Shown: positions 7,077-14,691 of the stretch, piece after piece
Layout: each line of letters starts with the position of its first letter
Position numbering within the stretch: position 1 is the first letter of the stretch
Source: a virus
Reading direction: 5' to 3' (one strand)
Length of the DNA: 24,585 bases
IMG/VR virus record: IMGVR_UViG_3300031227_000404
Location: 1 to 24,585 of that record
Translations under genes and position numbers: made by a program
Notes under the pieces: generated by a model
The model's database searches: none
Told to the model about the DNA's origin: nothing
Seen by the model: only the letters and a program-made list of their open reading frames with translations

Positions 7077-8658
7077 CAAAAGCAAGAGAAAAAAAATAGA
7101 GAAAACAATTGATAAGTTTTTCAACGCCATAATCTTCAAAATTGCTGGCTCAAGTGAGATTACGGCTTCAGAGCGTAAAGAGCTGGAAGAAGAAGGCATT
7201 ATCGGGATTTACGAGGCGCAAAGGCCCTACTCCGAAGAAGCCTACTACATCGGTAGAATTAGGAACCCGTTGGCTGGCAAATACGAAAAAAGCGATTTAA
7301 ACAAATTCAGAGTTTTTGACTCTAGGAATTACGTCCCTCTGGGTGAAAAAGAAAAGTTCGCCATTGCCAACGCAAAAGAATCTATGGGTGTTCACATAGC
7401 AAAATTAAAGGCGAATGTAAAGGGCTCTGTTTTGGGTTCTATTGCCGATGCCAATAATGATTTCGCCCAAAAAACATTAATGCAATCGCTTAGTAGCATA
7501 ACAGAAGACAATATAGCCAAAAGAAAAGGCGTTAGGAAATTGGCTGTTGATTTAAGAGATGCTACTGGTGATATGAATAGGGATTGGCAGAGGGTGGCTT
7601 CTACAGAATTAAGTTCTGCTTTCAACAACGGGGCCGCAGATGCGATTGCCGCAAGGAACAAGGGCAAGGACGCGGGGGAAGTTTTGGCATATAAAATTGT
7701 CTCAAAAGATGCGGCTTTATGTAAGTATTGTAGGGGGTTCTATTTGATGCCTAATGGTGAAAACAAAGTTTATAAGTTGTCACAACTAAAGGCCAATGGG
7801 ACTAATTATGGGAAGAAGGCTTCTGAATGGAAGCCAGTGATCGGTCCGACTCACCCGAATTGTTTTATTGATGGGAGGGTAAAGGTTTATACTAGTACTG
7901 GTTGGAAACAAATAAGGGATATAAAAATTGGGGAATTTGTTTTGTCTCATAAGGGTAAATTTAAGAGGGTTATCAATACAATCCAAAATCAGGTACAGCA
8001 AAATCCTGAATTGTATTCAGATAAATACGGTGGAGATGTATACAAAATTACATATAATTTGAAGAGAGTTTTTGGTGGTAAAAATAATTTAAAAAGAGTG
8101 TTAAAGGTCACCCCCGACCACAAGTTTTTAACACAAAGGGGGTGGATAGAAGCGCAAAATTTATCCAATAAAGATGAATTTTTTCAGCCGTATTTTGTTT
8201 CTGATTGTTGTAATGACGATGTGATATTCCTTCCTTATGGCGAATGCAGTGGCAAATGTAAATGCGTAAAAAGGGGAAATTGGGTGGTGGGGAACAGAAA
8301 GGGTAAAAATACGGAGGAATATCGTCAAAGGGTTAGAGAGCAAATGGAGAAAAGATACGAAGGGTCTTCTTTGAAGTTGAATCATGGTGACAGATATGGG
8401 TTTGATAATGGTGTCGAGATTCTATCGGTAGAGAAATTCAAACATGGAAATTTAAAACATGGGAAGTATCGCGAATGTACGCTATACGATATAACCGTAG
8501 AGGACGATGAGAGCTTTATCGTTGAGGGAGTGGTTTCTCATAATTGCCGCTGTACGTTGGTGGAATTGCCTAAAGGTTGGGGGTTTAAAGAAGGGACTCA
8601 AAGGCCGACTTTCGAGGGTATGGATTTCAACATATTGAAAGAACAAAAAACAAAATAA
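7066..8658 (+). CDS. minor head / head morphogenesis protein (SPP1 gp7 / Mu F-like) with in-frame intein
   Basis: The 530-residue precursor consists of an N-extein (1-265), an intein (266-493) and a C-extein (494-530). Spliced, the 302-residue product has the Mu F/SPP1 gp7 domain: RDWQRVASTELSSAFNNG around residue 170, DAALCKYCRGFY (CxxC) near 215, and the terminal motif HPN-CRCTLVELPKGW, which is restored only after splicing. Proteins of this family sit inside the head near the portal and are needed for head assembly or DNA ejection. The unspliced protein would have the HPNCRC motif split by 228 residues and would probably be inactive. The start at 7066 overlaps the preceding stop. The assignment rests on the motifs and the position after the portal. 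Confidence 0.9.
   Translation: MLINKSKRKKIEKTIDKFFNAIIFKIAGSSEITASERKELEEEGIIGIYEAQRPYSEEAYYIGRIRNPLAGKYEKSDLNKFRVFDSRNYVPLGEKEKFAIANAKESMGVHIAKLKANVKGSVLGSIADANNDFAQKTLMQSLSSITEDNIAKRKGVRKLAVDLRDATGDMNRDWQRVASTELSSAFNNGAADAIAARNKGKDAGEVLAYKIVSKDAALCKYCRGFYLMPNGENKVYKLSQLKANGTNYGKKASEWKPVIGPTHPNCFIDGRVKVYTSTGWKQIRDIKIGEFVLSHKGKFKRVINTIQNQVQQNPELYSDKYGGDVYKITYNLKRVFGGKNNLKRVLKVTPDHKFLTQRGWIEAQNLSNKDEFFQPYFVSDCCNDDVIFLPYGECSGKCKCVKRGNWVVGNRKGKNTEEYRQRVREQMEKRYEGSSLKLNHGDRYGFDNGVEILSVEKFKHGNLKHGKYRECTLYDITVEDDESFIVEGVVSHNCRCTLVELPKGWGFKEGTQRPTFEGMDFNILKEQKTK
7861..8544 (+). other. mini-intein (228 residues) within the minor head protein
   Basis: This is a protein-splicing element. Block A starts at Cys266 (CFIDGRVKVYTSTGWKQI), Block B is VTPDHKFLT (Thr349, His352), Block F is LYDITVEDDESFIVEG (473-488), and Block G is VVSHN (489-493), followed by Cys494 as the +1 residue. 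These are the class 1 intein residues: Cys1, TxxH, penultimate His, terminal Asn and +1 Cys. There is no LAGLIDADG pair. The region between B and F (about 75 residues) holds a Cys-rich part (CC, GECSGKCKC) and a basic NUMOD3-like stretch (RKGKNTEEYRQRVREQ), perhaps the remnant of a lost homing endonuclease. It most likely self-splices post-translationally. Confidence 0.93.
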
Positions 8659-8675
8659 AAAAAATAGGGGGAAGT

Positions 8676-9251
8676 ATGGGCAGACCAAAAAAGGAAAATT
8701 CTTTAAAAGGTCAGGTTTTAGATCCTTTAGAGGAAGAAGAGAAGAAATTAGAAGCTCAATTAAAAAAGGTTCAGACTTGTAATAAGCTGATTAAAGCACA
8801 AAATCCTTTTTCTGTTGACATCCCCGATAAGGGGCTTCTAGGCTCTTTAATTAAAAATTTCAGGGAATTCATCAAAACTCAGATTTTGTTGACTCAAGAG
8901 GGCACAGACGGTGCTTCTCGTGCTTGTTGCCCTGCTTCAGGGAGCGGTTTCAGCGATGAAGAGGTGAAGACGCTAAAAATGTTTGCTAAAAGAGCCGTCA
9001 GTGTCGCCACCCCAAATAAAAAAGAGAAAAAAATAAAAACAGGGGTTGATTTAGAGAGTGGTGATAGGCTATTAATAAAAAGTAAGGCGGTTTTTGATAA
9101 GGGGGTTGAAGGTAGGGTGTTGTTGGCGGCTGGGGAGAGAGTTTTCTTTAACAAAAGCATAGATAATGATTTGATTTTGGTGATTGATGAAGAGGGCTGT
9201 GAAGGCAAAATCAGCAAAAACAAAGTAGTGAAAGAGGGCTCAGATGTGTGA
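8676..9251 (+). CDS. hypothetical protein, possible head-associated
   Basis: A 191-residue protein with a good RBS (AGGGGGAAGT). The N-terminus is basic (MGRPKKE) and runs into an acidic/lysine coiled-coil-like segment. The middle contains ACCPASG. The C-terminal 65 residues (DRLLIKSKAVFDKG, EGRVLLAAGERVFF) look like a small beta-barrel (SH3-like). It follows the minor head protein and overlaps the next gene by 8 bp. A scaffold or head-completion role is possible from position but is not shown by sequence. Confidence 0.65.
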   Translation: MGRPKKENSLKGQVLDPLEEEEKKLEAQLKKVQTCNKLIKAQNPFSVDIPDKGLLGSLIKNFREFIKTQILLTQEGTDGASRACCPASGSGFSDEEVKTLKMFAKRAVSVATPNKKEKKIKTGVDLESGDRLLIKSKAVFDKGVEGRVLLAAGERVFFNKSIDNDLILVIDEEGCEGKISKNKVVKEGSDV

Positions 9252-9534
9252 TAAACAAATACAAATTGGCACTAAAGTTTTTTATGTTCAAAGGGACCCG
9301 ACCCTGGAAAAACACTATTGCTTTGGTTGCGCCCCTGTTGTTGAAATCTTTACGTACGATTCAATAGAGGGGGTTGGGTCTTTTGATATTGATAATGTAG
9401 AAAGGGTTATTGTTGAGGTCGATATAAATGACAATGGGGAAACAGAGTACAGGTTAGATTTGAACAAGGAAGAATTCATGTTGGAAATTACTGATTATAT
9501 CATAAGACTGAATCAAGTAGTAGGAAATATTTAA
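9244..9534 (+). CDS. hypothetical protein
   Basis: A 96-residue acidic protein with a Cys pair (CFGC) near residue 28 and beta-like segments (VERVIVEVDIND), ending in a helix. Its ATG lies inside the end of the preceding gene, indicating translational coupling. No family recognised. Confidence 0.6.
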   Translation: MCDKQIQIGTKVFYVQRDPTLEKHYCFGCAPVVEIFTYDSIEGVGSFDIDNVERVIVEVDINDNGETEYRLDLNKEEFMLEITDYIIRLNQVVGNI

Positions 9535-9558
9535 TAAATAAAAGAAAAGGAGAGCAAA

Positions 9559-10209
9559 ATGGCTGACAAGAAGAAGGGCACAGGCACAGTTGTTAATGGT
9601 AAATTTGGTGGTGGCAATGGACCTAAAGGGCCACCAACCGACGCAATGGGGCAAATGTTGCAAATGGTTCGCTCACATGAAATCGGACTGAAGATGATTG
9701 CCAAAAAAATAGCAGAAATCGAAGAGGGCGTTTTTACTAATTCCCGTTACCATGATTTGATTACTTTGTCTATCAAAGATGTTGTCTTTGAAAAGCTTGG
9801 GGTGACTGAAAAAGAATGGGATAAGATTGTCGAAAAAACTGCCAAAAAGATTGGTGAAAGCCAAGAAGAAGACTTTAATAATAGGAATAGCTTGTTAAAG
9901 GTGGACCGTGTCGCAAAGGATAAGGATTGGGTTATGGTTTCTTTTGTTGGCAAGATTGAAGGTGAGGCATTTGATGGTGGCTCCAGCAATGGGACTCATG
10001 TGGTTCTAGGAGATAAGAAGTTTTTGCCAGAATTGGAACAAAGTTTAGAAGGCAAAAAAGCTGGTGATGAATACGACGTTGAGTTGGTTTTCCCTGAGAG
10101 CTATGCCCCTAATTTGAAGGGGAAAAAGTCTGTTTTTTCTGTTAAGGTGATCTCGGTAAAAGAAAAAATTGAGCTTGTAAAAGGGCCAGAACCAGGACCT
10201 AAAGAATAA
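9559..10209 (+). CDS. trigger factor/FKBP-type peptidyl-prolyl isomerase domain protein
   Basis: A 216-residue protein. Residues 1-30 are a Gly/Lys/Pro-rich tail and residues 31-110 are helical. Residues about 114-205 read as an FKBP domain of the trigger-factor type: VMVSFVGKIEGEAFDGG, VVLGDKKFLPELEQSLEGKKAGD and LVFPESYAPNLKGKKSVFSVKV, the usual pattern of an F-G loop, LG-x-x-F-x-P-x-LE and FP-x-x-Y-x-x-x-L-x-GK. FKBP domains catalyse cis-trans isomerisation of prolyl bonds or act as chaperones. A phage copy placed after head genes may help virion proteins fold, or the domain may be a virion part. The ribosome-binding tail of host trigger factor is not recognisable. Strong RBS (AAAAGGAGAGC). 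Confidence 0.8.
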   Translation: MADKKKGTGTVVNGKFGGGNGPKGPPTDAMGQMLQMVRSHEIGLKMIAKKIAEIEEGVFTNSRYHDLITLSIKDVVFEKLGVTEKEWDKIVEKTAKKIGESQEEDFNNRNSLLKVDRVAKDKDWVMVSFVGKIEGEAFDGGSSNGTHVVLGDKKFLPELEQSLEGKKAGDEYDVELVFPESYAPNLKGKKSVFSVKVISVKEKIELVKGPEPGPKE

Positions 10210-10252
10210 TAGAAATTTTAGTCATATTCTAAAAACACATTGGTGGTTCAAG

Positions 10253-11464
10253 ATGATGCATTGTCCTATTTGTGGTAATAGTGATGGTATAATTAAGAAT
10301 GGGTTTAATAGAGGGACACAGAGATATAAGTGTATATTTTGTGAGAAGGGTATTTCTCCTGTTATCTCACATGATGAAGAAGTTCTGGAGCAAAACGTAC
10401 GATTCAAAAAGGATGCCCAACGGTATCAAGACATAAGTAGGATAGAGCGTAAGTCTTTCAGGGAACAGGCTAGGATCGAGAACTCCCTTTGCGGATACAA
10501 CAAAGAGCTTATCCAAATATTGAACCAAAAAAATCTTGGCCACCTCGTTAAGTCTCATGAAAATGCAGATGGCAATGATGCCGTTGCGATTGTTCATATT
10601 TCTGATACTCATTTCAATGAGTTGGTAGATTTAGAACATAATAAATATGATTTCGTAATAGCCTCGAAAAGGCTTCATAAATTTGCCCAAAGAATAAAAA
10701 TGTATTTGGGCCCATTGAATATAAAGAATGTTTTTATTGCTTTGACTGGCGACCTTCTTAACAGCGACAGAAGGTTAGACGAAATCCTCAATATGGCCAC
10801 CAACCGTAGCAATGCAACTTTTTTGGCTGTAGACCTGCTCAAGAGTTTTATCTTGGACCTGAATGATTGTTTCAACTTGTCTATAGGTTGTGTTTCTGGG
10901 AATGAAAGCAGGCTAAACAAAGAAACTGGGTTTACAGATATTTTGGCTACTGATAATTATGATTTCACAATTTTTAATATTTTAAGATACGTTCTTGGTA
11001 ATTTAGAAGAAGAAAGTGGTATCAATTTTATTTCGGGTGACCCTGTTGAGTTATTGGTTAATGTTGCGGGTCAGCACGTCTTGTTGACTCACGGTTTGAA
11101 TATGGATAAGGACATAGAAAAGAAGGTCCAGCAAGTTGCGGGTAGGTATTCGGCGCAAGGCCAGCAAATTGATTACATGATTTTTGGCCATACCCATAGT
11201 TGCAGGATCGGGGACATATATTCTAGGTCTTCCAGTTTGGTTGGCTCTAACGCTTATTCTGAGCGTGGATTAAATTGTAGCGGCAGGGCTAGTCAGAACG
11301 TCTATGTCTTTTATGGAGACGGTAGTAGGGACGGAATAAAGGTAGACCTACAAAACACAGAGGGGGTTCCTGGTTATCCTTTAGAGGTGATGGAGGATTG
11401 TTATAACCCCAAAGCCCCTTCGAAGAATTTGCAAAAACGAACCATAATGGAAATCGTTATATAA
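10253..11464 (+). CDS. zinc-ribbon metallophosphoesterase
   Basis: A 403-residue protein. The N-terminus is a four-Cys zinc ribbon (Cys4, Cys7, Cys27, Cys30) with HCPICGN and RYKCIFCEKG, like the ribbons of IS1-type transposases. After a helical linker comes a calcineurin-like phosphoesterase domain: HISDTHFNE (Asp118, His120), LTGDLLNSDRR (Asp167), SGNES (Asn217), LLTHG (His280) and FGHTHS (His313, His315). These are the metal-binding residues of the superfamily, complete and in order. The substrate is unknown: DNA ends, nucleotides and phosphoproteins are all possible. The zinc ribbon suggests nucleic acid binding. It is the first of three metallophosphoesterases in the window. Start at 10253 or the adjacent ATG at 10256. 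Confidence 0.85.
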   Translation: MMHCPICGNSDGIIKNGFNRGTQRYKCIFCEKGISPVISHDEEVLEQNVRFKKDAQRYQDISRIERKSFREQARIENSLCGYNKELIQILNQKNLGHLVKSHENADGNDAVAIVHISDTHFNELVDLEHNKYDFVIASKRLHKFAQRIKMYLGPLNIKNVFIALTGDLLNSDRRLDEILNMATNRSNATFLAVDLLKSFILDLNDCFNLSIGCVSGNESRLNKETGFTDILATDNYDFTIFNILRYVLGNLEEESGINFISGDPVELLVNVAGQHVLLTHGLNMDKDIEKKVQQVAGRYSAQGQQIDYMIFGHTHSCRIGDIYSRSSSLVGSNAYSERGLNCSGRASQNVYVFYGDGSRDGIKVDLQNTEGVPGYPLEVMEDCYNPKAPSKNLQKRTIMEIVI

Positions 11465-11482
11465 AAAAGGAGGATTGACAAC

Positions 11483-11782
11483 ATGCCCGCTCAAAAAAAG
11501 AAATTGCCTAAAAAGTGTAAAATCAACAAAAAGAAATATCCGTTTGTGAGGGTAGAGTGGGTTGATATTAATTCCGATTCTGGTTGGGACGATATCGAAA
11601 CAATCTTATCTGACGAGCCCGCAGATTGTATTTCTCATGGCTGGCTTTTGTTGAAAAACGATGAGAAGGTTATCATCGCTAGCTCTAATGCTGATGATGG
11701 TGACTTTGGGGACAGAACCGTGTTCCCTGCCTCTGTGGTCAAGAAAATAGAACAAACAAACTTGAAAGAGCCGGTATGTTAA
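11483..11782 (+). CDS. hypothetical phage protein with a beta-rich domain
   Basis: A 99-residue protein with a Lys-rich N-terminus, then YPFVRVEWVDINSDSGW, CISHGWLLLKND and TVFPASVVKKIEQ. The VEWVD...GW...GWLL...P...V pattern is one I associate with small conserved phage proteins of unknown function, probably SH3-like barrels. It has a strong RBS (AAAGGAGG). The last bases overlap the amidase start. Confidence 0.6.
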   Translation: MPAQKKKLPKKCKINKKKYPFVRVEWVDINSDSGWDDIETILSDEPADCISHGWLLLKNDEKVIIASSNADDGDFGDRTVFPASVVKKIEQTNLKEPVC

Positions 11783-12435
11783 GGTATAAGGTTAAATTTT
11801 ACGAGGGTTGGTATAAGACGAGGCAAAAGAAAGCCAATAAAGATGGGGCTATTTGTTACGTTGAGCACCATTTGAATTCAATTGGTAATGACAGTTCTAT
11901 CAATTATGGGATGGTTATCGTGGCGACCAATGCTTCTGAAAGAGGCAAAAGTTGGGCAAAAAAATATTGTGAAGGATTGTCTTTACTTTTTGAAATCCCG
12001 CTTTATAATCGCCACGGGATGAATATTGGGGGATTTGATTTAAGAGGCAATAATAATTTATTGTTCACTTCAATGCCTGCCATTCTGGTAGAACCCTTTT
12101 TCCTGACTAATCAGGAAATACAAAAACAACTGTCTAAAGACTTCCATTTGACCGTTAGTAAGTTAGGGGCTGTCTTGGCTATGTCTATTATAGATCAGTT
12201 TCCCGAGGGCGGTCTGGTGGCGTTCAGTGTGGGCCATAAGGGCAAGCCCAAGCCGAGTGATAAAGATTTGGGTAAGGTTATAAGTTTTGAATTACCCAGA
12301 AGTCTGTCTTGGTTTTATAAAATTTGGAATAAGATTGGAGGTTCGAGCGAATTGACAAGAAAGTATTATTTTGCAGAGGCTGAAATATCAGAGCTTGCGA
12401 TGTTGAGGGCTAAAACAATTTTAGAAGGAGTCTGA
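11776..12435 (+). CDS. N-acetylmuramoyl-L-alanine amidase-like endolysin
   Basis: A 219-residue protein resembling the Amidase_3 family, which cuts the bond between MurNAc and L-alanine in peptidoglycan. Visible matches are YVEHHLNS (Glu30, His31/32; metal-ligand region), a TNASERGKSWAKKY helix, the glycine-rich NIGGFDLRGNNNLL and MPAILVEPFFLTN (101-112), whose Glu106 corresponds to the catalytic Glu of the family motif MPAxLVE. The usual N-terminal DPGHGG motif is not recognisable, so the protein is a short or divergent form. There is no signal peptide; as an endolysin it would need a holin. The context, with a transglycosylase 1.2 kb on, supports a lysis role. Confidence 0.7.
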   Translation: MLRYKVKFYEGWYKTRQKKANKDGAICYVEHHLNSIGNDSSINYGMVIVATNASERGKSWAKKYCEGLSLLFEIPLYNRHGMNIGGFDLRGNNNLLFTSMPAILVEPFFLTNQEIQKQLSKDFHLTVSKLGAVLAMSIIDQFPEGGLVAFSVGHKGKPKPSDKDLGKVISFELPRSLSWFYKIWNKIGGSSELTRKYYFAEAEISELAMLRAKTILEGV

Positions 12436-12477
12436 GAAACCATAGTTATATTAATGTAATAAAAAAAAGGAGAAGAA

Positions 12478-12735
12478 ATGAAAAGAAAATTAAATGATAA
12501 GCCGTTGGGTGGGGTTTCGGAAAAAATATACTCTACCATTAAAAAACGACCTTCAAAGGGTTGGACTTTGATGGAAATGATTGACAAGCTTTGGGATGAT
12601 GGCGTTGAGGCTCTCTATGGCACTGTCTCTGGGCGTTTAAGTGATTTAAAAGCGAGTGGATATGTTAAAGCCGCTGGTAAGAGAAAATGTGGTGAAACCG
12701 GATACAATACTAGTTTCTATGTTCCTGCGCAATAA
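12478..12735 (+). CDS. winged-helix DNA-binding protein
   Basis: An 85-residue protein, SEKIYSTIKKRPSKGWTLMEMIDKLWDDG then VSGRLSDLKASGYVKAAGKRK, ending in a beta-hairpin-like GYNTSFYVP. This is the pattern of a winged helix: a helix, a recognition helix in the GTVSGRLSDLKASG segment, and a wing. Likely a transcription regulator or DNA-binding accessory. It has a strong RBS (AAAAAGGAGAAGA) and a 42-bp gap before it. Confidence 0.65.
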   Translation: MKRKLNDKPLGGVSEKIYSTIKKRPSKGWTLMEMIDKLWDDGVEALYGTVSGRLSDLKASGYVKAAGKRKCGETGYNTSFYVPAQ

Positions 12736-12750
12736 ATAAAAAGAAAGACT

Positions 12751-13605
12751 ATGGTTAATTTAAACAAAAAGCATGTCTATGATGGCCTGGGAGAATTAGA
12801 AGCTTTTAGGCGGGTGTCGATTTTAAGGGGGTTCCCTGGGATCGATGCCCGCTTTTTGTTTTCTGACGAGGACAAGGTTCTTATCGGTAGAGTCCCAATA
12901 GAAGATTATTATTTGAATTATGAGGAACAAATTTATCAAATTTTTAATAAAAACAAAGAGTTGTTCCGTGGTTTCGAGCTTTTTGGTATTGTTTCTGGGA
13001 AAGAGATTTTGAAACAAGATCTAGTAGAAGAGGATTTTGTGTTCTTTGTTTTCGCCGCCTACAATCATTTCCTTAAAAAATGGGTTCGGTATGAGGATTT
13101 AAAAAGGTTTGAGTGTGACCTGTTGAGGATTTGCCCGAAAATTGGGGATTTTAAAAACGAATATGATGTGATTAAAAAGGAATGTTTAGGGGAAGACGTA
13201 TTTACTGCCTTGCTACAGCCTTATCCCGATGATTTTATCACAAAAAAGGATGAGCCTATTTTTGTAGAGTTCCCCAATCACGTCTATAGGGAAACCAAAA
13301 TTGATTACAAGGCAAATCCGTCCTTTGTTTATTCTGATTTGAGAAACAATTTGGAATTTTTGTTCGACAGAAAGCATTTTCGTAAATTATTATCAGATTT
13401 TTCTTTTAAAAATGAGTTGAATGGTATAGAGAGCTTAAAGGGGGAGCATCTAGACAAATTAAAATCTTTTTGTGTTAAGGTTCTGAAGTTAGAAGAAGAC
13501 CTGTTGGGGGCTCGTGTTAAGACTCATTTTGAAATTTTCGAAATAATGATTTGTCTACGGGTAAGGGAGTGGTTTTTGGATTTTTTGGTTAAGGGGATTA
13601 TTTAA
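12751..13605 (+). CDS. hypothetical protein of 284 residues
   Basis: A soluble protein rich in aromatic and charged residues, with no membrane segment and no motif I recognise. Its middle contains EDFVFFVFAAYNHFLKKWVRYEDLKRFE and its C-terminus FEIFEIMICLRVREWFLDFLVKG, both probably helical. It is preceded by a weak RBS and followed by the lipoprotein transglycosylase. Function unknown; the long intact frame with normal codon use supports a real gene. Confidence 0.7.
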   Translation: MVNLNKKHVYDGLGELEAFRRVSILRGFPGIDARFLFSDEDKVLIGRVPIEDYYLNYEEQIYQIFNKNKELFRGFELFGIVSGKEILKQDLVEEDFVFFVFAAYNHFLKKWVRYEDLKRFECDLLRICPKIGDFKNEYDVIKKECLGEDVFTALLQPYPDDFITKKDEPIFVEFPNHVYRETKIDYKANPSFVYSDLRNNLEFLFDRKHFRKLLSDFSFKNELNGIESLKGEHLDKLKSFCVKVLKLEEDLLGARVKTHFEIFEIMICLRVREWFLDFLVKGII

Positions 13606-13635
13606 ATAACGTCAATTTATAACTAAAATATTGGT

Positions 13636-14184
13636 ATGAATAAAAAAAAGATAGTCTATTGTTTACTTTGTTCTGTTGTTTTGTTGTGTTCTTGCCCTTC
13701 TTCTCCTCATGAGAATGAAGAAGGTCTATTGCTTAATTCAGAAATTAAAAGCGTTGGCCAAGTAATAAGAAAAATGAACAGCGGCCTCAATGAAATGTAT
13801 GTCGATAGCTTGGCTTCTGAGATCGTTGACCTGTCGAGTCAATATGATATCCCAAAAGACATTATAATAACAATTGTTGCTCATGAGAGTAGTTTCGATC
13901 CGTTTGCTACCAATCCAAGGTCAAATGCAACAGGGTTGGGCCAAATCATTCCCAAGTGGTGGGGTGAAAAATATAATTTTACAAAAGAAGATTTGTTTAA
14001 CTGGAAGATCAATTTGGAAATGACAGTAAAGATTTTAAAAGAATTAAGGTCTAATTATGGACACCGTTCTAATTGGATTGTCAATTATTACAGTCGTAAG
14101 CCTTCCGTTCAGAGATTAAGATATTATAACGAATGGAAGCGTAAAAATAGGTATGTAAGGTATCTATTGGTTCAAGGGGATTAA
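13636..14184 (+). CDS. lipoprotein lytic transglycosylase (SLT domain)
   Basis: A 182-residue secreted enzyme. Residues 1-20 are a lipoprotein-type signal: basic MNKKK, a hydrophobic core, and a lipobox-like LCSC with Cys20 as the acylation site. From about residue 60 there is an SLT/lysozyme-like domain with IVAHESSFDPF (catalytic Glu84) and NATGLGQIIPKWWG, then NYYSRKPSVQRL. Such enzymes cut MurNAc-GlcNAc bonds with formation of 1,6-anhydroMurNAc. Lipidation would anchor it in a membrane, probably the outer membrane of a diderm host. It could act in lysis, in cell-wall remodelling, or on a later infecting phage. The lipobox is imperfect (Cys at -2), so a plain signal peptide is the alternative. 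Confidence 0.8.
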   Translation: MNKKKIVYCLLCSVVLLCSCPSSPHENEEGLLLNSEIKSVGQVIRKMNSGLNEMYVDSLASEIVDLSSQYDIPKDIIITIVAHESSFDPFATNPRSNATGLGQIIPKWWGEKYNFTKEDLFNWKINLEMTVKILKELRSNYGHRSNWIVNYYSRKPSVQRLRYYNEWKRKNRYVRYLLVQGD

Positions 14185-14186
14185 GT

Positions 14187-14324
14187 ATGTACGCTCAAGA
14201 CGAAACAAAGATGGTGACGATTGATCACTATTTAGAATATTTGGAAGAAATAGAGAAGAAATTAATTAAATTGGAGAAGGAAAGAAAGAGAGTTAAAAAA
14301 ATAATCAAACAAAAGGGAGGTTGA
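14187..14324 (+). CDS. small charged coiled-coil protein (45 residues)
   Basis: ATG two bases after the previous stop, reading MYAQDETKMVTIDHYLEYLEEI, then a long Lys/Glu/Arg helix (KLIKLEKERKRVKKIIK) ending GG. Probably a single amphipathic coiled coil. Its end carries the RBS (AAGGGAGG) of the next gene. No homologue recognised; too short to be certain. Confidence 0.5.
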   Translation: MYAQDETKMVTIDHYLEYLEEIEKKLIKLEKERKRVKKIIKQKGG

Positions 14325-14325
14325 A

Positions 14326-14691
14326 ATGGGGGAGGTCATCTTTGAGGAAGGGGCAAAAGCCCAACCACCATGTAGTTATAATTGGAAAATACTGGTTGCG
14401 AGTGGGGATGTAAAGGACATAAAGTTTTCGTTATCTCATCAGTTCTTGGATTTCTCAAAAAGCCGTAAAGACAACAGTTTCTTGGACTGGGAGAAGAGAC
14501 TTCAAGAAATCCAAAAACCATATATTCTGGCCGTCGGCAATATCAGAGAAGAGGTGCTGGATAAAGTAAAATCTTATAAAATTGCCAAATATTTAGATAA
14601 GAATGGTCGGTTACCCAAGGGTTTTAAAAGTAAAAAGGCCAAACTGCCTATCCATGAGGTCTACGGTCTTTTTTCGGAGCAGTGTCTATAG
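14326..14691 (+). CDS. hypothetical protein
   Basis: A 121-residue protein starting one base after the previous stop, with a strong RBS (GGGAGGTTGAA). It contains WKILVASGDV, a charged middle section (SKSRKDNSFLDWEKRLQE) and a basic KSKKAKLPIHEVYGLF tail. No family recognised. It is the last gene before the terminator-like structure at 14.7 kb, so it closes the preceding transcription unit. Confidence 0.65.
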   Translation: MGEVIFEEGAKAQPPCSYNWKILVASGDVKDIKFSLSHQFLDFSKSRKDNSFLDWEKRLQEIQKPYILAVGNIREEVLDKVKSYKIAKYLDKNGRLPKGFKSKKAKLPIHEVYGLFSEQCL

